From: Bacteroidales bacterium
GTDB lineage: Bacteria > Bacteroidota > Bacteroidia > Bacteroidales > UBA932
DNA: 64,000 nucleotides
Direction: 5' to 3'
Assembly (NCBI GenBank): GCA_015060245.1
Contig: SUYU01000001.1
Location: 1 to 64,000, forward strand
The notes beneath the pieces were generated by a model, which searched no databases, was not told where the DNA came from, and saw only the letters and a list, made by a program, of their open reading frames with translations. A program made the position numbers and the translations under genes. Below, piece by piece: positions 1-8,945 of this stretch. Numbering within the stretch: the stretch's first letter is position 1; each line of letters starts with the position of its first letter.

Positions 1-83
1 ACACTATCATATTTATCTCTAAATATGCTGCTTGTCTTTTATCAATACTTCAATCAACTTGCCGTCCTAACCGAACGGGAGCG

Positions 84-114
84 CAAAGGTACTAACTTTT
101 TCTTCCCTTCCAAA
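84..114 (-). promoter_or_regulatory. Bacteroidetes-type promoter reading out of the window's left edge
   Basis: On the minus strand a TACCTTTG box (84-91) lies 19 bases downstream of a TTTG box (111-114). This fits the Bacteroidetes -33 TTTG / -7 TAnnTTTG promoter. It points left, so it probably drives a gene lying outside the window; bases 1-83 would then be its leader and hold no recognisable gene. Confidence 0.55.
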
Positions 115-134
115 TTTTTTTTGAAAAAAATTAA

Positions 135-168
135 AAAAAAGATGAACTTTTTCAAGCCCATCTTTTTT
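135..168. terminator. Intrinsic terminator downstream of the BFD-type gene
   Basis: Inverted repeat AAAAAAGATG (135-144) and CATCTTTTTT (159-168) with a 14-base loop. The stem carries T-runs on both strands, so it can act in both directions. It lies 45 bases past the stop of the minus-strand gene that ends at 213. Confidence 0.55.
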
Positions 169-212
169 AAAATTAACCTAAAACATTAACTATGACCACT
201 TTATGCAGAAAA

Positions 213-395
213 TTATTTTCCATTCATTTCGTCCAAAATTTTTTGGATTTTTTCTACACAACCGCCACATCCGGTTCCAGCGTTGGTATATTCTCCAACA
301 TCTTCCACTGTTTTTAACTTATGCTCCTTGATTGCATCCATAATTGCACCTCTTGAAACAAGGAAGCACTCACATATAATCTCCTTTCTGTCCAT
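213..395 (-). CDS. BFD-type (2Fe-2S)-binding protein, 60 aa
   Basis: A small stand-alone iron-sulfur domain. Four cysteines are placed as in the bacterioferritin-associated ferredoxin (BFD)/NifU central domain: C8-x-C10 near the N-terminus and C43-x-x-C46 (in TGCGGC) 32 residues later, the usual ligands of one 2Fe-2S cluster. The protein has no signal peptide, so it is cytoplasmic. In other bacteria BFD helps release iron from bacterioferritin, while related domains sit in nitrite reductases and NifU; no bacterioferritin gene is visible here, so the partner is unknown. It is divergent from the LPS-kinase-like gene and followed by a terminator. The family call is firm; the role is inference. 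Confidence 0.85.
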   Translation of the reverse strand: MDRKEIICECFLVSRGAIMDAIKEHKLKTVEDVGEYTNAGTGCGGCVEKIQKILDEMNGK

Positions 396-492
396 AATCT
401 CTATTTTAAATGTTATTCAACTATTAAACGCACGTATAGTGGCATTGTTCACTCTTTTAATCAAAAAGGGGAATGCATTCTCCAATTATGAC

Positions 493-500
493 TATCTTTG
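493..500 (+). promoter_or_regulatory. -7 element upstream of the LPS-kinase-like gene
   Basis: TATCTTTG followed by C fits the Bacteroidetes -7 consensus TAnnTTTG. A start of transcription near 505-507 would leave a leader of about 25 bases before the ATG at 531. No good -33 TTG was seen at the expected distance. Confidence 0.45.
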
Positions 501-530
501 CACCTGTACATGCAAACACTTATATAATAT

Positions 531-1433
531 ATGGCATATATCCTCAATCCCAAATACAAGAATCTGGAACCTTTTATCAAGCAACTCTGCACTCCGGGAT
601 GGTTTGGAGAGAACGGCACATTTCTCCATGACGGAAGGAACAAGATAAAGATGTTTGAGACCAATGGGTTGAAAATTGCAGTAAAGGAGTTTGGAAATTT
701 GAGTCTGCTCAACAGAATAGTCTACTGCACTCTCAGAAAGAGCAAGGCCCGCAGGGCATTTGAGTATGCCGGCAGGCTTAAAGTACTCAAGATAGATACC
801 CCAGAGGAGATTGCATATATAGAGATACGCAGAAAAGGTCTGCTTGAGCGCAGTTACTATGTTTGCCTGCATACTGAGTACCGGTCAATGCTGCCGCTCT
901 TCTACAAGAGAGACCTGTCGCTAACGGAGTTCAATGAAATTACTCCGCTTCTTGATGATCTTGCCGCATTCCTTTACAGGACCCACCAGGCCGGCGTCAT
1001 ACACAATGACCTCAATTATACAAATATATTATATAAGTCTCCCGACAGCACGCTCCCTCATGACTGTCCGGGCGCAAATGAGTGTGCTTCAGAGAACGGT
1101 GAAGAAAATAAAGAGAAGCGTTCCGGCATACACCACGGCTCTACAGGGGAGGGACACGGTTACAGTTTTACACTTATAGACATTAACCGTATGAAATTCT
1201 ACAAATCTGCCGAGAATCCACAACCGCTTCCATTGGAGAAGAGGCTGCACAATCTGCGCCGGCTGAATGTAAGTGTAATTGCGCACCTGTATATAATGCA
1301 GCAATATGCCCGTATAATGGGAGTGCGTTCCCAGGACATTCAGTTGCCCGTAATAAATATGCGCTACCGCTTTGAACACAAACGACAGCGCACACAAAAA
1401 ATCAAGAACTTCATCAGGGGCAAAAAAGAGTAG
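531..1433 (+). CDS. Lipopolysaccharide kinase (Kdo/WaaP/InaA-like) family protein, 300 aa
   Basis: Protein-kinase-fold protein of the type that phosphorylates LPS core sugars on the inner face of the membrane. Visible kinase elements are the ATP-binding lysine in AVKEF (K52), the catalytic loop HNDLNYTN (D160, N165) and a metal-binding LIDIN (D217) in the DFG position. There is no signal peptide. Between the catalytic loop and LIDIN there is a stretch of about 40 residues rich in Glu, Gly and Lys (about 168-210) that looks like an insertion; the ATG at 531 follows the -7 box at 493 closely. It stands alone on the plus strand and converges on the PfkB gene with a 29-base gap. The substrate (Kdo, heptose or a protein) cannot be read from the sequence. 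Confidence 0.75.
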   Translation: MAYILNPKYKNLEPFIKQLCTPGWFGENGTFLHDGRNKIKMFETNGLKIAVKEFGNLSLLNRIVYCTLRKSKARRAFEYAGRLKVLKIDTPEEIAYIEIRRKGLLERSYYVCLHTEYRSMLPLFYKRDLSLTEFNEITPLLDDLAAFLYRTHQAGVIHNDLNYTNILYKSPDSTLPHDCPGANECASENGEENKEKRSGIHHGSTGEGHGYSFTLIDINRMKFYKSAENPQPLPLEKRLHNLRRLNVSVIAHLYIMQQYARIMGVRSQDIQLPVINMRYRFEHKRQRTQKIKNFIRGKKE

Positions 1434-1462
1434 TTGCCCTGCTGCGGCACAACAGCATCTTC

Positions 1463-2461
1463 CTACAATCCCATAACCGCACCTATAGAGTCCAGGGAGT
1501 CTTTCCAGCGGGCATCATCAATGCGGGAGCCTACGACCTCCACCACCTTGGATGAGATTATGGATCCCACCTTGCCACAGATATCAACAGGCATGCCCAA
1601 AGAGTGTGCATAAAGGAAGCCTGCAGCATAAAGATCGCCTGCACCCGTAGCATCAATACAGTTGGCAGGGCATGGTTCTATAGCAGCAAACTTCTCTGCA
1701 CATTTTACCATAGAGCCGTCGGGACCCAACTTTACTACGGCAATATCACACATGCCGGCAATCTCATCCAGTGCCTCACGCGGCTCTTTGCCGGTAAAAC
1801 TCTTTGCCTCTGTCTCGTTGGCAAACACTATATCAACATAGTCTGAAACTATTCCGCGCAGGAACTCCAGATTCTCCTCAACCACATTGTAACTTGCCAG
1901 ATCTATTGATATTATTGAACCTGCTGCCTTTGCAAGTTCCACCGCACGACTTACCAGGTCATGGTTCTGCACAAGATAGCCCTCTATATGAAAATAATCA
2001 TACCCTTCGAAGAACTCCGGTTTGAGATCCTCCGGCACCAGTTCAAGGGCCGCTCCAAGATATACTGCAAATGTACGCTCAGAATTTGGGGCAGTAACAA
2101 ATACCATAGCCCTGCCGCTTGCACTTTTGCCCTTTAGCAGAAGAGGTTTTATACCTACAGACTCCTGTCCCTCCTTGAAGAGCAAGCCAAGTTCATCATT
2201 GCCCACCTTGCCTATAAAGCCGCTGTCCATTCCGAACATTGCCGCTCCAGTTACGGTATTTGATGCAGATCCTCCGGGAACATTCTCCACCCCCACCTCC
2301 TTGAGTGCATTCCATATATTGTCTCCTGTCTCTTCATTCACATGCTGCATACTGCCCACAGGAAGGTTATATCTCTTCAAAAGTGCATCATCGGGCAACA
2401 CTGCCAGAATATCTGTAAGTGCATTGCCTATTCCCAATATTGATTTTCTTCTATTTTCCAT
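1463..2461 (-). CDS. PfkB-family carbohydrate/adenosine kinase, 332 aa
   Basis: Ribokinase-fold kinase phosphorylating a sugar or nucleoside, cytoplasmic. With the ATG at 2461 the protein begins with the usual family start (ILGIGNALTDI at 8-18), has the PfkB signature 1 region GGSASNT (63-69) and the C-terminal signature DATGAGD (270-276) with catalytic base D276. The chosen start leaves a 25-base gap to the upstream gene and has AGGAG just before it; an in-frame ATG at 2497 would overlap the upstream gene by 11 bases and only adds residues outside the fold. It is the last gene of a minus-strand run with the MG2-like gene. Bacteroidetes relatives are usually annotated as adenosine or sugar kinases; the substrate is not decided here. 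Confidence 0.88.
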   Translation of the reverse strand: MENRRKSILGIGNALTDILAVLPDDALLKRYNLPVGSMQHVNEETGDNIWNALKEVGVENVPGGSASNTVTGAAMFGMDSGFIGKVGNDELGLLFKEGQESVGIKPLLLKGKSASGRAMVFVTAPNSERTFAVYLGAALELVPEDLKPEFFEGYDYFHIEGYLVQNHDLVSRAVELAKAAGSIISIDLASYNVVEENLEFLRGIVSDYVDIVFANETEAKSFTGKEPREALDEIAGMCDIAVVKLGPDGSMVKCAEKFAAIEPCPANCIDATGAGDLYAAGFLYAHSLGMPVDICGKVGSIISSKVVEVVGSRIDDARWKDSLDSIGAVMGL

Positions 2462-2486
2462 ACTCCTGATATATTCAGACACAATC

Positions 2487-4199
2487 CTATTCGACATTAA
2501 AATGAGATGTTGCGTAAATTGGTGAGCCGTCGGAAGAGAGTCCCTCAACAACAACCCTGAACTCTCCCTTGTATGCCGGCAACTGACACTCAACCCCAAA
2601 TGATGCTCCAGGTGCCATGTCTACAACCGGATTCCAGTAGATTGTAGAGTTATAGTTAGGATAATTAATGCTTCCGGCAACCCTGTTGCCAAAGAATGCC
2701 AACGGATACTCCACCCCCTTATGGCTGATTATCTTTACATTTCCTCCAGGGGTAATGCCACCCATATCCCCCTTGTAGGTCCTGAACTCTACAATTCCGT
2801 CAAAGATGAAATTGTTCATTGCAAACTGGCGCGGGTAGACTACTATCTGACGCACGAGCAGGGGATCCATCTCCACAAGAAGTTTGTGGTCCCTTACAGG
2901 CACACCGTCAAGAAGTGCCAGAGCATACCCCTCCGTAAAGCCGAAATTTGCAATTGAGGACTCCCATAGCACCTGGATATCAGCCTGCTTCCCATATCTC
3001 CGTATGCGCAGCCCCCTCACGTATTCCCTTATCACATCGGTCATTGAAGGGAATCGGGTGTAGTCATCAAGATTATATACCAATCCGTCAATATCTCCAA
3101 GAAGAGGGTTGGCCCGCATCTCCATAAGATTATATATGGTATCAGCCTCAAATCTCTTGGCAATCTGCATATTCATGGTCCTTTTCACAAGGGCGTCCCT
3201 CATCTGCGGCGAAATCTCAAGTACAGGGATTGGTGCAGTTTTGTGATTGTGGTTCTCCTCAATAATGGAGAAGATATACTCTTCATCCTCGGCATCGTCA
3301 CTGTGCAAGTTCTTTGCTATATTGAAATCTGAAGCCACATCAAACACAAGATCTTTGCCTCCGTAGATATTGTTTGTATAGTATGTAACCACACCATCCT
3401 GATCAGAAACCGCCACATACACATCCATATTTCCACCTACGGCAGACATATAGACATTCTTTCCTGCGGCAGGCTTTCCGTCACTGCCGGTGAGTTTTGC
3501 CTTTATCACCTCTCCAGCATAATCAAGACCGGTTGTCTGCACAAACTCTCCAGTACGTTCAAGGAGTGAAATTGAGTTGAACCTATGAGGGGCAACCATC
3601 TTCTCCAACTCATCAACATGGTAAACAGATATGCTCAATGAGGCATTGTGTCCCGACAGATTGCGCAACTTTACAGGCACCGCTGCTCCTCCCCTCATGT
3701 TGCTTTTGGGCACCTCAATTTCTATGGCACTTCCCTGCATTGCCTCCACATCTTCAAACGGCACACTCTCCTTTATATCGGGAATGACCTCAACACCACC
3801 TTCAACCCGCTCAACAGTGAGTGTATTGAAGATAGAGACCACCTTTCCTTTGAAATCGGAAATTGACTCCCCGCCAGACCTCTTTGTGTAGGCCACAATG
3901 GAGTAGTTTCCTGTGGCAAAGGAGAAGGGTATCTCAAACCTTCCACATCCGCGGCCATCTATGAGGCCCACCTTTACAGTTGCCTTTGCCCCCTCATTGG
4001 AGAAGAACTGCAAGTATGCTACGCTGCTCAAATTGGAGTATCCCTCCTCATCGAGGCAATAGACAGAGCACCAGATACTCTCTCCAGCCACATAGCAGGA
4101 TTTGTCGGTAGAGACATAAACTCTCTCCCTGGCATAGAGGTTGCCTATGGAGAGGAGTGTGCAACAGAGGCATATCTTTAAAAAATCATTAAGTTTCAT
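2487..4199 (-). CDS. Secreted protein with MG2-like (macroglobulin) N-terminal domain, 570 aa
   Basis: An N-terminal signal peptide (hydrophobic segment about 5-22, probable cleavage after LYA) is followed by a domain beginning VYVSTDKSCYVAGESIW. This is the pattern of the MG2 domain of bacterial alpha-2-macroglobulins and of proteins found beside Bacteroidetes TonB receptors. The rest lacks the thioester motif of true macroglobulins, and the length is far shorter. A plug-like segment is possible around residues 350-480 (it contains an ALLDGVPVRD-type stretch reminiscent of TonB plug domains), but this is uncertain. It is the fourth gene of a run with the secreted protein, TonB receptor and DUF4249 lipoprotein, so it likely acts in the periplasm or at the outer membrane with them. 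Function unknown. Confidence 0.7.
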   Translation of the reverse strand: MKLNDFLKICLCCTLLSIGNLYARERVYVSTDKSCYVAGESIWCSVYCLDEEGYSNLSSVAYLQFFSNEGAKATVKVGLIDGRGCGRFEIPFSFATGNYSIVAYTKRSGGESISDFKGKVVSIFNTLTVERVEGGVEVIPDIKESVPFEDVEAMQGSAIEIEVPKSNMRGGAAVPVKLRNLSGHNASLSISVYHVDELEKMVAPHRFNSISLLERTGEFVQTTGLDYAGEVIKAKLTGSDGKPAAGKNVYMSAVGGNMDVYVAVSDQDGVVTYYTNNIYGGKDLVFDVASDFNIAKNLHSDDAEDEEYIFSIIEENHNHKTAPIPVLEISPQMRDALVKRTMNMQIAKRFEADTIYNLMEMRANPLLGDIDGLVYNLDDYTRFPSMTDVIREYVRGLRIRRYGKQADIQVLWESSIANFGFTEGYALALLDGVPVRDHKLLVEMDPLLVRQIVVYPRQFAMNNFIFDGIVEFRTYKGDMGGITPGGNVKIISHKGVEYPLAFFGNRVAGSINYPNYNSTIYWNPVVDMAPGASFGVECQLPAYKGEFRVVVEGLSSDGSPIYATSHFNVE

Positions 4200-4229
4200 G
4201 GGATAGACTTTACATTGTTAAACTCTTCT

Positions 4230-5417
4230 CTAAATATGGTCGTTGGGCCAATATGAGGGCTTGTTCTTTGTCCCTATAAACCTGCAGTCGGTACAGAAAT
4301 TCCTGCACCACCGCGCCTCATTCTTGTTGAGTTGTCCGCTCTCCAGCATAACATAATTGATTGGGAGCATATTGCTGTTATAGAGATCGGGCCACAAATT
4401 CTTTGCATAAGGCTCAACGCGGGAGCACTCACCCAAAGGATCAGAATCGTAGATTTTTGCCTCCTCCCTTGTAATGAATCTCCTGAGCGCAGATTTTGTA
4501 GATACACTCACATAACCCAAGGCCACCTCATCGGGGTCGGTTACGGAGATTATATTGCCCTCAACCTCAACGGGCAGCGGAGAGAAGATACCTCCAAGTT
4601 CCGAACTGTTCTTCTTGAGGTTGTTCCAGTAGACATACGCCTCATGCGACATTGCAGTCTGGGTAACAAGTATGGAGTAAAGGTAATCCAGTTTCTTGTC
4701 GGCATAGCCTATGGTGTTGAGTTTCTGCTTGTATATGAGATTCTGCGAGAGTTGCTCGGTATTGGCTATATATATATCAATAGAACTCTCACTGCCCCAG
4801 CAATTCTTCATCAGCGATTTCTCATAATTGGAGAGTTCATACATTCCCAGAGAGGGGGAATAGCCCAACTGCGGTATATGGTATGACTGGAACTCCCAGT
4901 CCGACTCATACGTCCATTTGCAGTAGAGAGGCTCACTAGCATCGTTGTGAGTTGTCACCTCTATGTACAATTCGGTATTGTCATCCTTTATTGAGAATGT
5001 TATGCTGTCAATTGGTGGGGTCTCAATTACAGACTGCAACTTTGACTCATACAATCCACGGCCCGGAATATCCATACAGAGTTTGTACTCCTTGTCGTGG
5101 CTCAAGCCTGTTGTATTTATCACATAGAAAGGATTCTGCTCAATACCTTGTATCTTCACGCCTTCCGCATCTTCCACCCAAACAGCAGCACCGGTTATAT
5201 ACGGAACATGCATAGTGGTATCCAATGGGATTGTAGTGTATATCTTTATATATGAATAGTCACCCACAGCAATATCACCCTCTACAACTATCAGTTCCAA
5301 CTGATTCCGGTCTATTTCCAACTCGCTTGGCGAAAAGTCATATATACATGCCGAAAACAACAGCATGCCCGCCATCATGAGGGCCAAAAGCGTATTATAT
5401 CTGATCAATTTTTTCAT
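4230..5417 (-). CDS. DUF4249 domain-containing lipoprotein, 395 aa
   Basis: The N-terminus carries a lipoprotein signal peptide with the lipobox LFSAC, giving a lipidated C24. The following segment (ELIVVEGDI, then a two-domain beta-rich protein) matches the DUF4249 family, which in Bacteroidetes is encoded next to a TonB-dependent receptor and is thought to be its surface partner, by analogy with SusD. C-terminal cysteines (about 370-376) may form a disulfide. It lies 31 bases downstream of the receptor gene and 30 bases upstream of the MG2-like gene, so it is almost certainly in the same operon. The ligand is not known for the family. Confidence 0.82.
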   Translation of the reverse strand: MKKLIRYNTLLALMMAGMLLFSACIYDFSPSELEIDRNQLELIVVEGDIAVGDYSYIKIYTTIPLDTTMHVPYITGAAVWVEDAEGVKIQGIEQNPFYVINTTGLSHDKEYKLCMDIPGRGLYESKLQSVIETPPIDSITFSIKDDNTELYIEVTTHNDASEPLYCKWTYESDWEFQSYHIPQLGYSPSLGMYELSNYEKSLMKNCWGSESSIDIYIANTEQLSQNLIYKQKLNTIGYADKKLDYLYSILVTQTAMSHEAYVYWNNLKKNSSELGGIFSPLPVEVEGNIISVTDPDEVALGYVSVSTKSALRRFITREEAKIYDSDPLGECSRVEPYAKNLWPDLYNSNMLPINYVMLESGQLNKNEARWCRNFCTDCRFIGTKNKPSYWPNDHI

Positions 5418-5448
5418 GTTACTGCTTCTCCTTTAATTTTAATGCCCG

Positions 5449-8112
5449 TCAGAATTTGAAATTGAGGTTTATGTATGGAATCTGTCCACCGAATATGGAG
5501 AGTTTGTATCCTTTTATTTCAGAGTTGCCCTCCGTTTCAAAATATATTGAGTAGACATTCTTTCTTCCTGTGACGTTGTATACACCAAGGGTAAATGAAA
5601 AATGGGTAAAAGCCTTCAGTTTGTGTGTAGGCTCAACATTTATGGCAGCATCAAGCCTGAAATAATCAGGAATCCTGTAGTTGTTCCTGTTGCCGTAATA
5701 CAACCTGTAAGCGCCATTGTACTGATATTTTGCTATAGGAACTGTAACCGGACGGCCTGTTGAATAATCTGCATTCAACGATATGCTGAACCTGTGTGTA
5801 AACTTGTAGTTGCCCACCAGTTTGAAATCATGCGGTTTGTCAAACGAAGCATTGTACCAGTTTCCGCCATTTATGGCCGATGAATTATCCTGGCGTCCGC
5901 TCTCCCTCAACTGTGCCCTTGAGTAGGTATACGACATCCATCCGTTGAGTTTGCCCAACGGCTTCTTTATCATTGCCTCAATGCCATAGGCCTTGCCCTC
6001 GGTCTGCACCACATCTGCCGCTATGTTGTCATTCATCACAAGTACTGCTCCACTCTTGTAGTCGAGGTAATGGTCCATCTTCTTGTAATAGGCCTCCACA
6101 GATGCCTCAATCCTGTTTGAGGCCATCGATGCATAGATTCCGGCAGCCGCCTGCCAGCCGGTTTGAGGCTCAATCTTGCTGTCGCTCAATTTCCAGATGT
6201 CTGTAGGAGATATTGCCGTTGTATTGGAAAGCATGTGAATATACTGGTTCATGCTGTTGAATCCTGCCTTGAACGAAACTTTCGGTGATACCATATAACG
6301 CCCCGATATCCTCAACTCCGGTGCTGCGTAAAACTTGTCAGACCTGAAAAGGGTCATCCTGGCGCCATAATCGAGGAAGAGTTTTTCAGAGATTTTCCAA
6401 CTGTCGCTCAAATATACCGCACCTTCAAGAGCCTGCTCCTTGTCGAGCACCTTTGGTGTTACCAGAGACTCCTTGCCGTATGGCAGGAATGAGCCCGGAG
6501 CAAGATCATACCCGAGAGCCTCAACGCCGTATGTTATTGTGTGGCTCCTGCTCAAGAGCGACTTGAACTTGAGTTTTGCAAAGGCCTGGCTTATCCTGAA
6601 AGAGAGTTCATACGAGTTTACCGGGTTGTACTTGTCAAATGTGGAGTATGTATAGTAATCATAGCCGGCGCTCAACTCCATAGAGTGCTTTTCGTGGAAA
6701 TTGTTCTTCCAGCGCAATGAAGCATTGGCATTCTCATATCTGTAACTTGTATCTACGCTGAACTTGAATGCATCTGTAGAGTAGTATCCGTTAAGGTGGA
6801 TCGAGTTCTTCTCATTGAACTTATGGTTCACACCCAAGGTAAAGTCATAGAACGACGCAGTTCCGTTGTTGTACCCTGTATCTTCGGGCAAGAGGCCCAA
6901 CAGCCAATCCGAATATGTACCTCTGGCACCAAAAATGAATGTGGTCTTCTTGCTTATAGGGCCCTCAAGATGGGCTCTTGCTGTGAGCAGCCCCACTCCC
7001 AATGAGCCTGTAATCTTCTTGTTGTTGCCCTCTCTGCTCCTTACGTCAAGCACAGAGGAGATCCTTCCTCCATACTCCACCGGGATGGAACTTTTGTATA
7101 GTTCTATATCATTGACTACATCGGGATTGAATGCCGAGAATACGCCAAACAGATGCGACGGGTTGTAAACAGTTCCGCCATTGAAGAGAACCAGATTCTG
7201 GTCTGTAGCACCTCCCCTGACATTAAATCCGCCGGAAGCCTCTCCCACACTCTTTACACCCGGCAACGTAAGGATAATCTTTACAACATCCGCCTCTCCG
7301 AACACCGCCGGCACCTTCTTTATTCTGTCTATCCTCACCTTCTCTATTCCAATCTCGTTATTGCGCACCTTATTGGTATTTTCGGCCGACACTACCACAC
7401 TGTTAAGGGCAAAGACCTTCTCCTTTACCACGACATCGAGAACACCGTCGCCATAAACCATAAGATGCACCTTTGAGTCCTCAAGTGAGTATCCGCTCAC
7501 ATCCAGAGCACACTCGCCCAATGGCAAGAGCAACTTGTAGAAACCGTATGCATCAGACTGCGCCACAGCCTTTGATTTGCTGTCATACAGCACTACACCA
7601 ACTGCCGGTTCTCCACTCCTTGAATCCCTCACATACCCGCTCAAATAGGCCGAACCTCCCTTTTTGGGCTGCTCCTTGCTGCCTATTACATACGTCTTGT
7701 TCTGCGAGGTGGCAACATCGGAGGCATTGATGAGCGCATCTATATACTCCTGCTGACGGGCTGACTCCTTTGGACTCTGCTCTTCGCTTTTGAAGTAATC
7801 AACAGGAAGGGCAGCCGTAAGTCCTGTACTCTTGAGTACAAAGAGCGAGCCGTTGAACTCCGATATCACATAGCCGTTCTCCTGCAGGGCACTCCTTATC
7901 TCCCTGTCCAGGGCATCAGATGCGCTGTTGACGGTAAAGATGAGATTGGAGGAAGTTCTGTCGGGAACAAAATAGACCGGAGACTCATTTATGCTCCTGA
8001 AAATGTTTATAAGGGAATCAATGCCTATATTGCGGTAGTAGTTATCCTGACCTGCTGCCATAAAAGGTACAGCAAACAAAAGGGCCAAAAGTGCAAAAAT
8101 TGTTCTTTTCAT
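5449..8112 (-). CDS. TonB-dependent outer-membrane receptor with STN-like and carboxypeptidase-regulatory-like domains, 887 aa
   Basis: Outer-membrane transporter powered by TonB. In order: a signal peptide (about 1-20), an STN/secretin-like short domain (about 28-95), a linker, a CarboxypepD_reg-like beta-sandwich (about 153-235), a plug domain (about 250-355, including GGFNVRGGATDQNLVLFNG), and a beta-barrel that ends on phenylalanine (YINLNFKF), as usual for BamA-dependent insertion. The STN-like domain suggests possible signalling to an anti-sigma factor, but no sigma/anti-sigma pair is encoded nearby. The operon with a DUF4249 lipoprotein rather than SusD suggests a non-glycan or peptide substrate; this is inference. 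Confidence 0.9.
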   Translation of the reverse strand: MKRTIFALLALLFAVPFMAAGQDNYYRNIGIDSLINIFRSINESPVYFVPDRTSSNLIFTVNSASDALDREIRSALQENGYVISEFNGSLFVLKSTGLTAALPVDYFKSEEQSPKESARQQEYIDALINASDVATSQNKTYVIGSKEQPKKGGSAYLSGYVRDSRSGEPAVGVVLYDSKSKAVAQSDAYGFYKLLLPLGECALDVSGYSLEDSKVHLMVYGDGVLDVVVKEKVFALNSVVVSAENTNKVRNNEIGIEKVRIDRIKKVPAVFGEADVVKIILTLPGVKSVGEASGGFNVRGGATDQNLVLFNGGTVYNPSHLFGVFSAFNPDVVNDIELYKSSIPVEYGGRISSVLDVRSREGNNKKITGSLGVGLLTARAHLEGPISKKTTFIFGARGTYSDWLLGLLPEDTGYNNGTASFYDFTLGVNHKFNEKNSIHLNGYYSTDAFKFSVDTSYRYENANASLRWKNNFHEKHSMELSAGYDYYTYSTFDKYNPVNSYELSFRISQAFAKLKFKSLLSRSHTITYGVEALGYDLAPGSFLPYGKESLVTPKVLDKEQALEGAVYLSDSWKISEKLFLDYGARMTLFRSDKFYAAPELRISGRYMVSPKVSFKAGFNSMNQYIHMLSNTTAISPTDIWKLSDSKIEPQTGWQAAAGIYASMASNRIEASVEAYYKKMDHYLDYKSGAVLVMNDNIAADVVQTEGKAYGIEAMIKKPLGKLNGWMSYTYSRAQLRESGRQDNSSAINGGNWYNASFDKPHDFKLVGNYKFTHRFSISLNADYSTGRPVTVPIAKYQYNGAYRLYYGNRNNYRIPDYFRLDAAINVEPTHKLKAFTHFSFTLGVYNVTGRKNVYSIYFETEGNSEIKGYKLSIFGGQIPYINLNFKF

Positions 8113-8121
8113 AGCCTCTCC

Positions 8122-8847
8122 CTAATTTTTGTCTATAAACTCCATTATCCGCGAAAATACCATATCCTCAGACTCCTTGCCAAGCAGGTTCAAACCGTTT
8201 GATTTTATGAATTGTTTTATGGCATTTCTCTTTTCCTTGTAATTCTTCATGAAGTCGCCCCTCTTCTTTACCTGGATGGCAACACCATCCGTTACCATGT
8301 AGTAGTAGTGCCTTGTAACAAACTGCTTTAGCGATGTTGCCCCTGCGGCCACATCAACACCGCTTGAGTTGCTGAATTTCTGTAGAGTCTTTTTGAGCAG
8401 GGTTACATCTCCCTTGTAAAGTACCTCATAATATCCCTCTTCAATGCCGGCAATGGAACGGTCACCTGCCACATTGATGAAGTTGTGGCCTCCGTAGGAA
8501 AAGTCACTCACATACTCCTTGTCAACAACTATAGTCAATTGCGTTTCATGCACCTTAAGGTGCAGTTCATCACGGCTTGCATCAAGATTGAGCATTACAC
8601 TTTTGTACTCCTTGCTGTTGTAGCGGAGGCGTCCCTCCTTAAAATCATTGGAATAGGCATAGGGCGTTCCCCTTAGAGTATAGGGATACTTCACGTATAC
8701 CGGACCCCTGAATATTACGGCATCTATCTTGACATCAGAGACATAATCATAATTGCCGCCCACTTTGGGAGCATCATCCTGGGCTTTGAGCAAACATGCC
8801 GGAGCCGACAAGAGCAATGCCCATAAAGAGAGTAAAATATATTTCAT
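8122..8847 (-). CDS. Secreted protein of unknown function, 241 aa
   Basis: The ATG at 8847 (MKYILL) is chosen; a TTG two codons further upstream is less likely. A signal peptide of about 22 residues ends LLKAQ, with probable cleavage before DDAPK. The mature part is basic at its C-terminus, contains a Tyr-rich YEVLYKGDVTLLKK segment, and ends with a helical region (about 200-241). I do not recognise a named family. It is the first gene of the minus-strand run, 9 bases before the TonB receptor gene, so it is probably an exported accessory of that receptor. Confidence 0.7.
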   Translation of the reverse strand: MKYILLSLWALLLSAPACLLKAQDDAPKVGGNYDYVSDVKIDAVIFRGPVYVKYPYTLRGTPYAYSNDFKEGRLRYNSKEYKSVMLNLDASRDELHLKVHETQLTIVVDKEYVSDFSYGGHNFINVAGDRSIAGIEEGYYEVLYKGDVTLLKKTLQKFSNSSGVDVAAGATSLKQFVTRHYYYMVTDGVAIQVKKRGDFMKNYKEKRNAIKQFIKSNGLNLLGKESEDMVFSRIMEFIDKN

Positions 8848-8866
8848 ACGCAACAGGTATATTTTT

Positions 8867-8940
8867 CAAATATATATATAATTTTTCAAATACATACCAT
8901 TGCCTGAATTCACCGGAACATTCTCAGGCATAACTCTCTG
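8867..8940 (-). promoter_or_regulatory. Spacer with -7 box and inverted repeat before the TonB operon
   Basis: TATATTTG on the minus strand (8867-8874) fits the -7 consensus and sits 20 bases before the ATG at 8847. No -33 box is at the right distance. Further upstream TGCCTGA (8901-8907) and TCAGGCA (8934-8940) form a 7-bp inverted repeat without a T-run; it could be an operator or a weak end signal for malQ. Confidence 0.35.
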
Positions 8941-8945
8941 TTTGG

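Noticed and set aside
1..83. Short coding region at the left edge
   Set aside because: No frame of useful length or likeness; the stretch looks like the leader of a gene outside the window.
2462..2599. Longer N-terminus for the PfkB kinase beginning at 2599 or 2497
   Set aside because: It would run through the end of the upstream gene and add residues that do not belong to the fold; the ATG at 2461 begins the conserved sequence.
8485..8676. Open frames on the strand opposite to the secreted protein and the TonB receptor
   Set aside because: They lie wholly inside well-supported genes, have no family resemblance, no start signals and biased composition expected of antisense frames.
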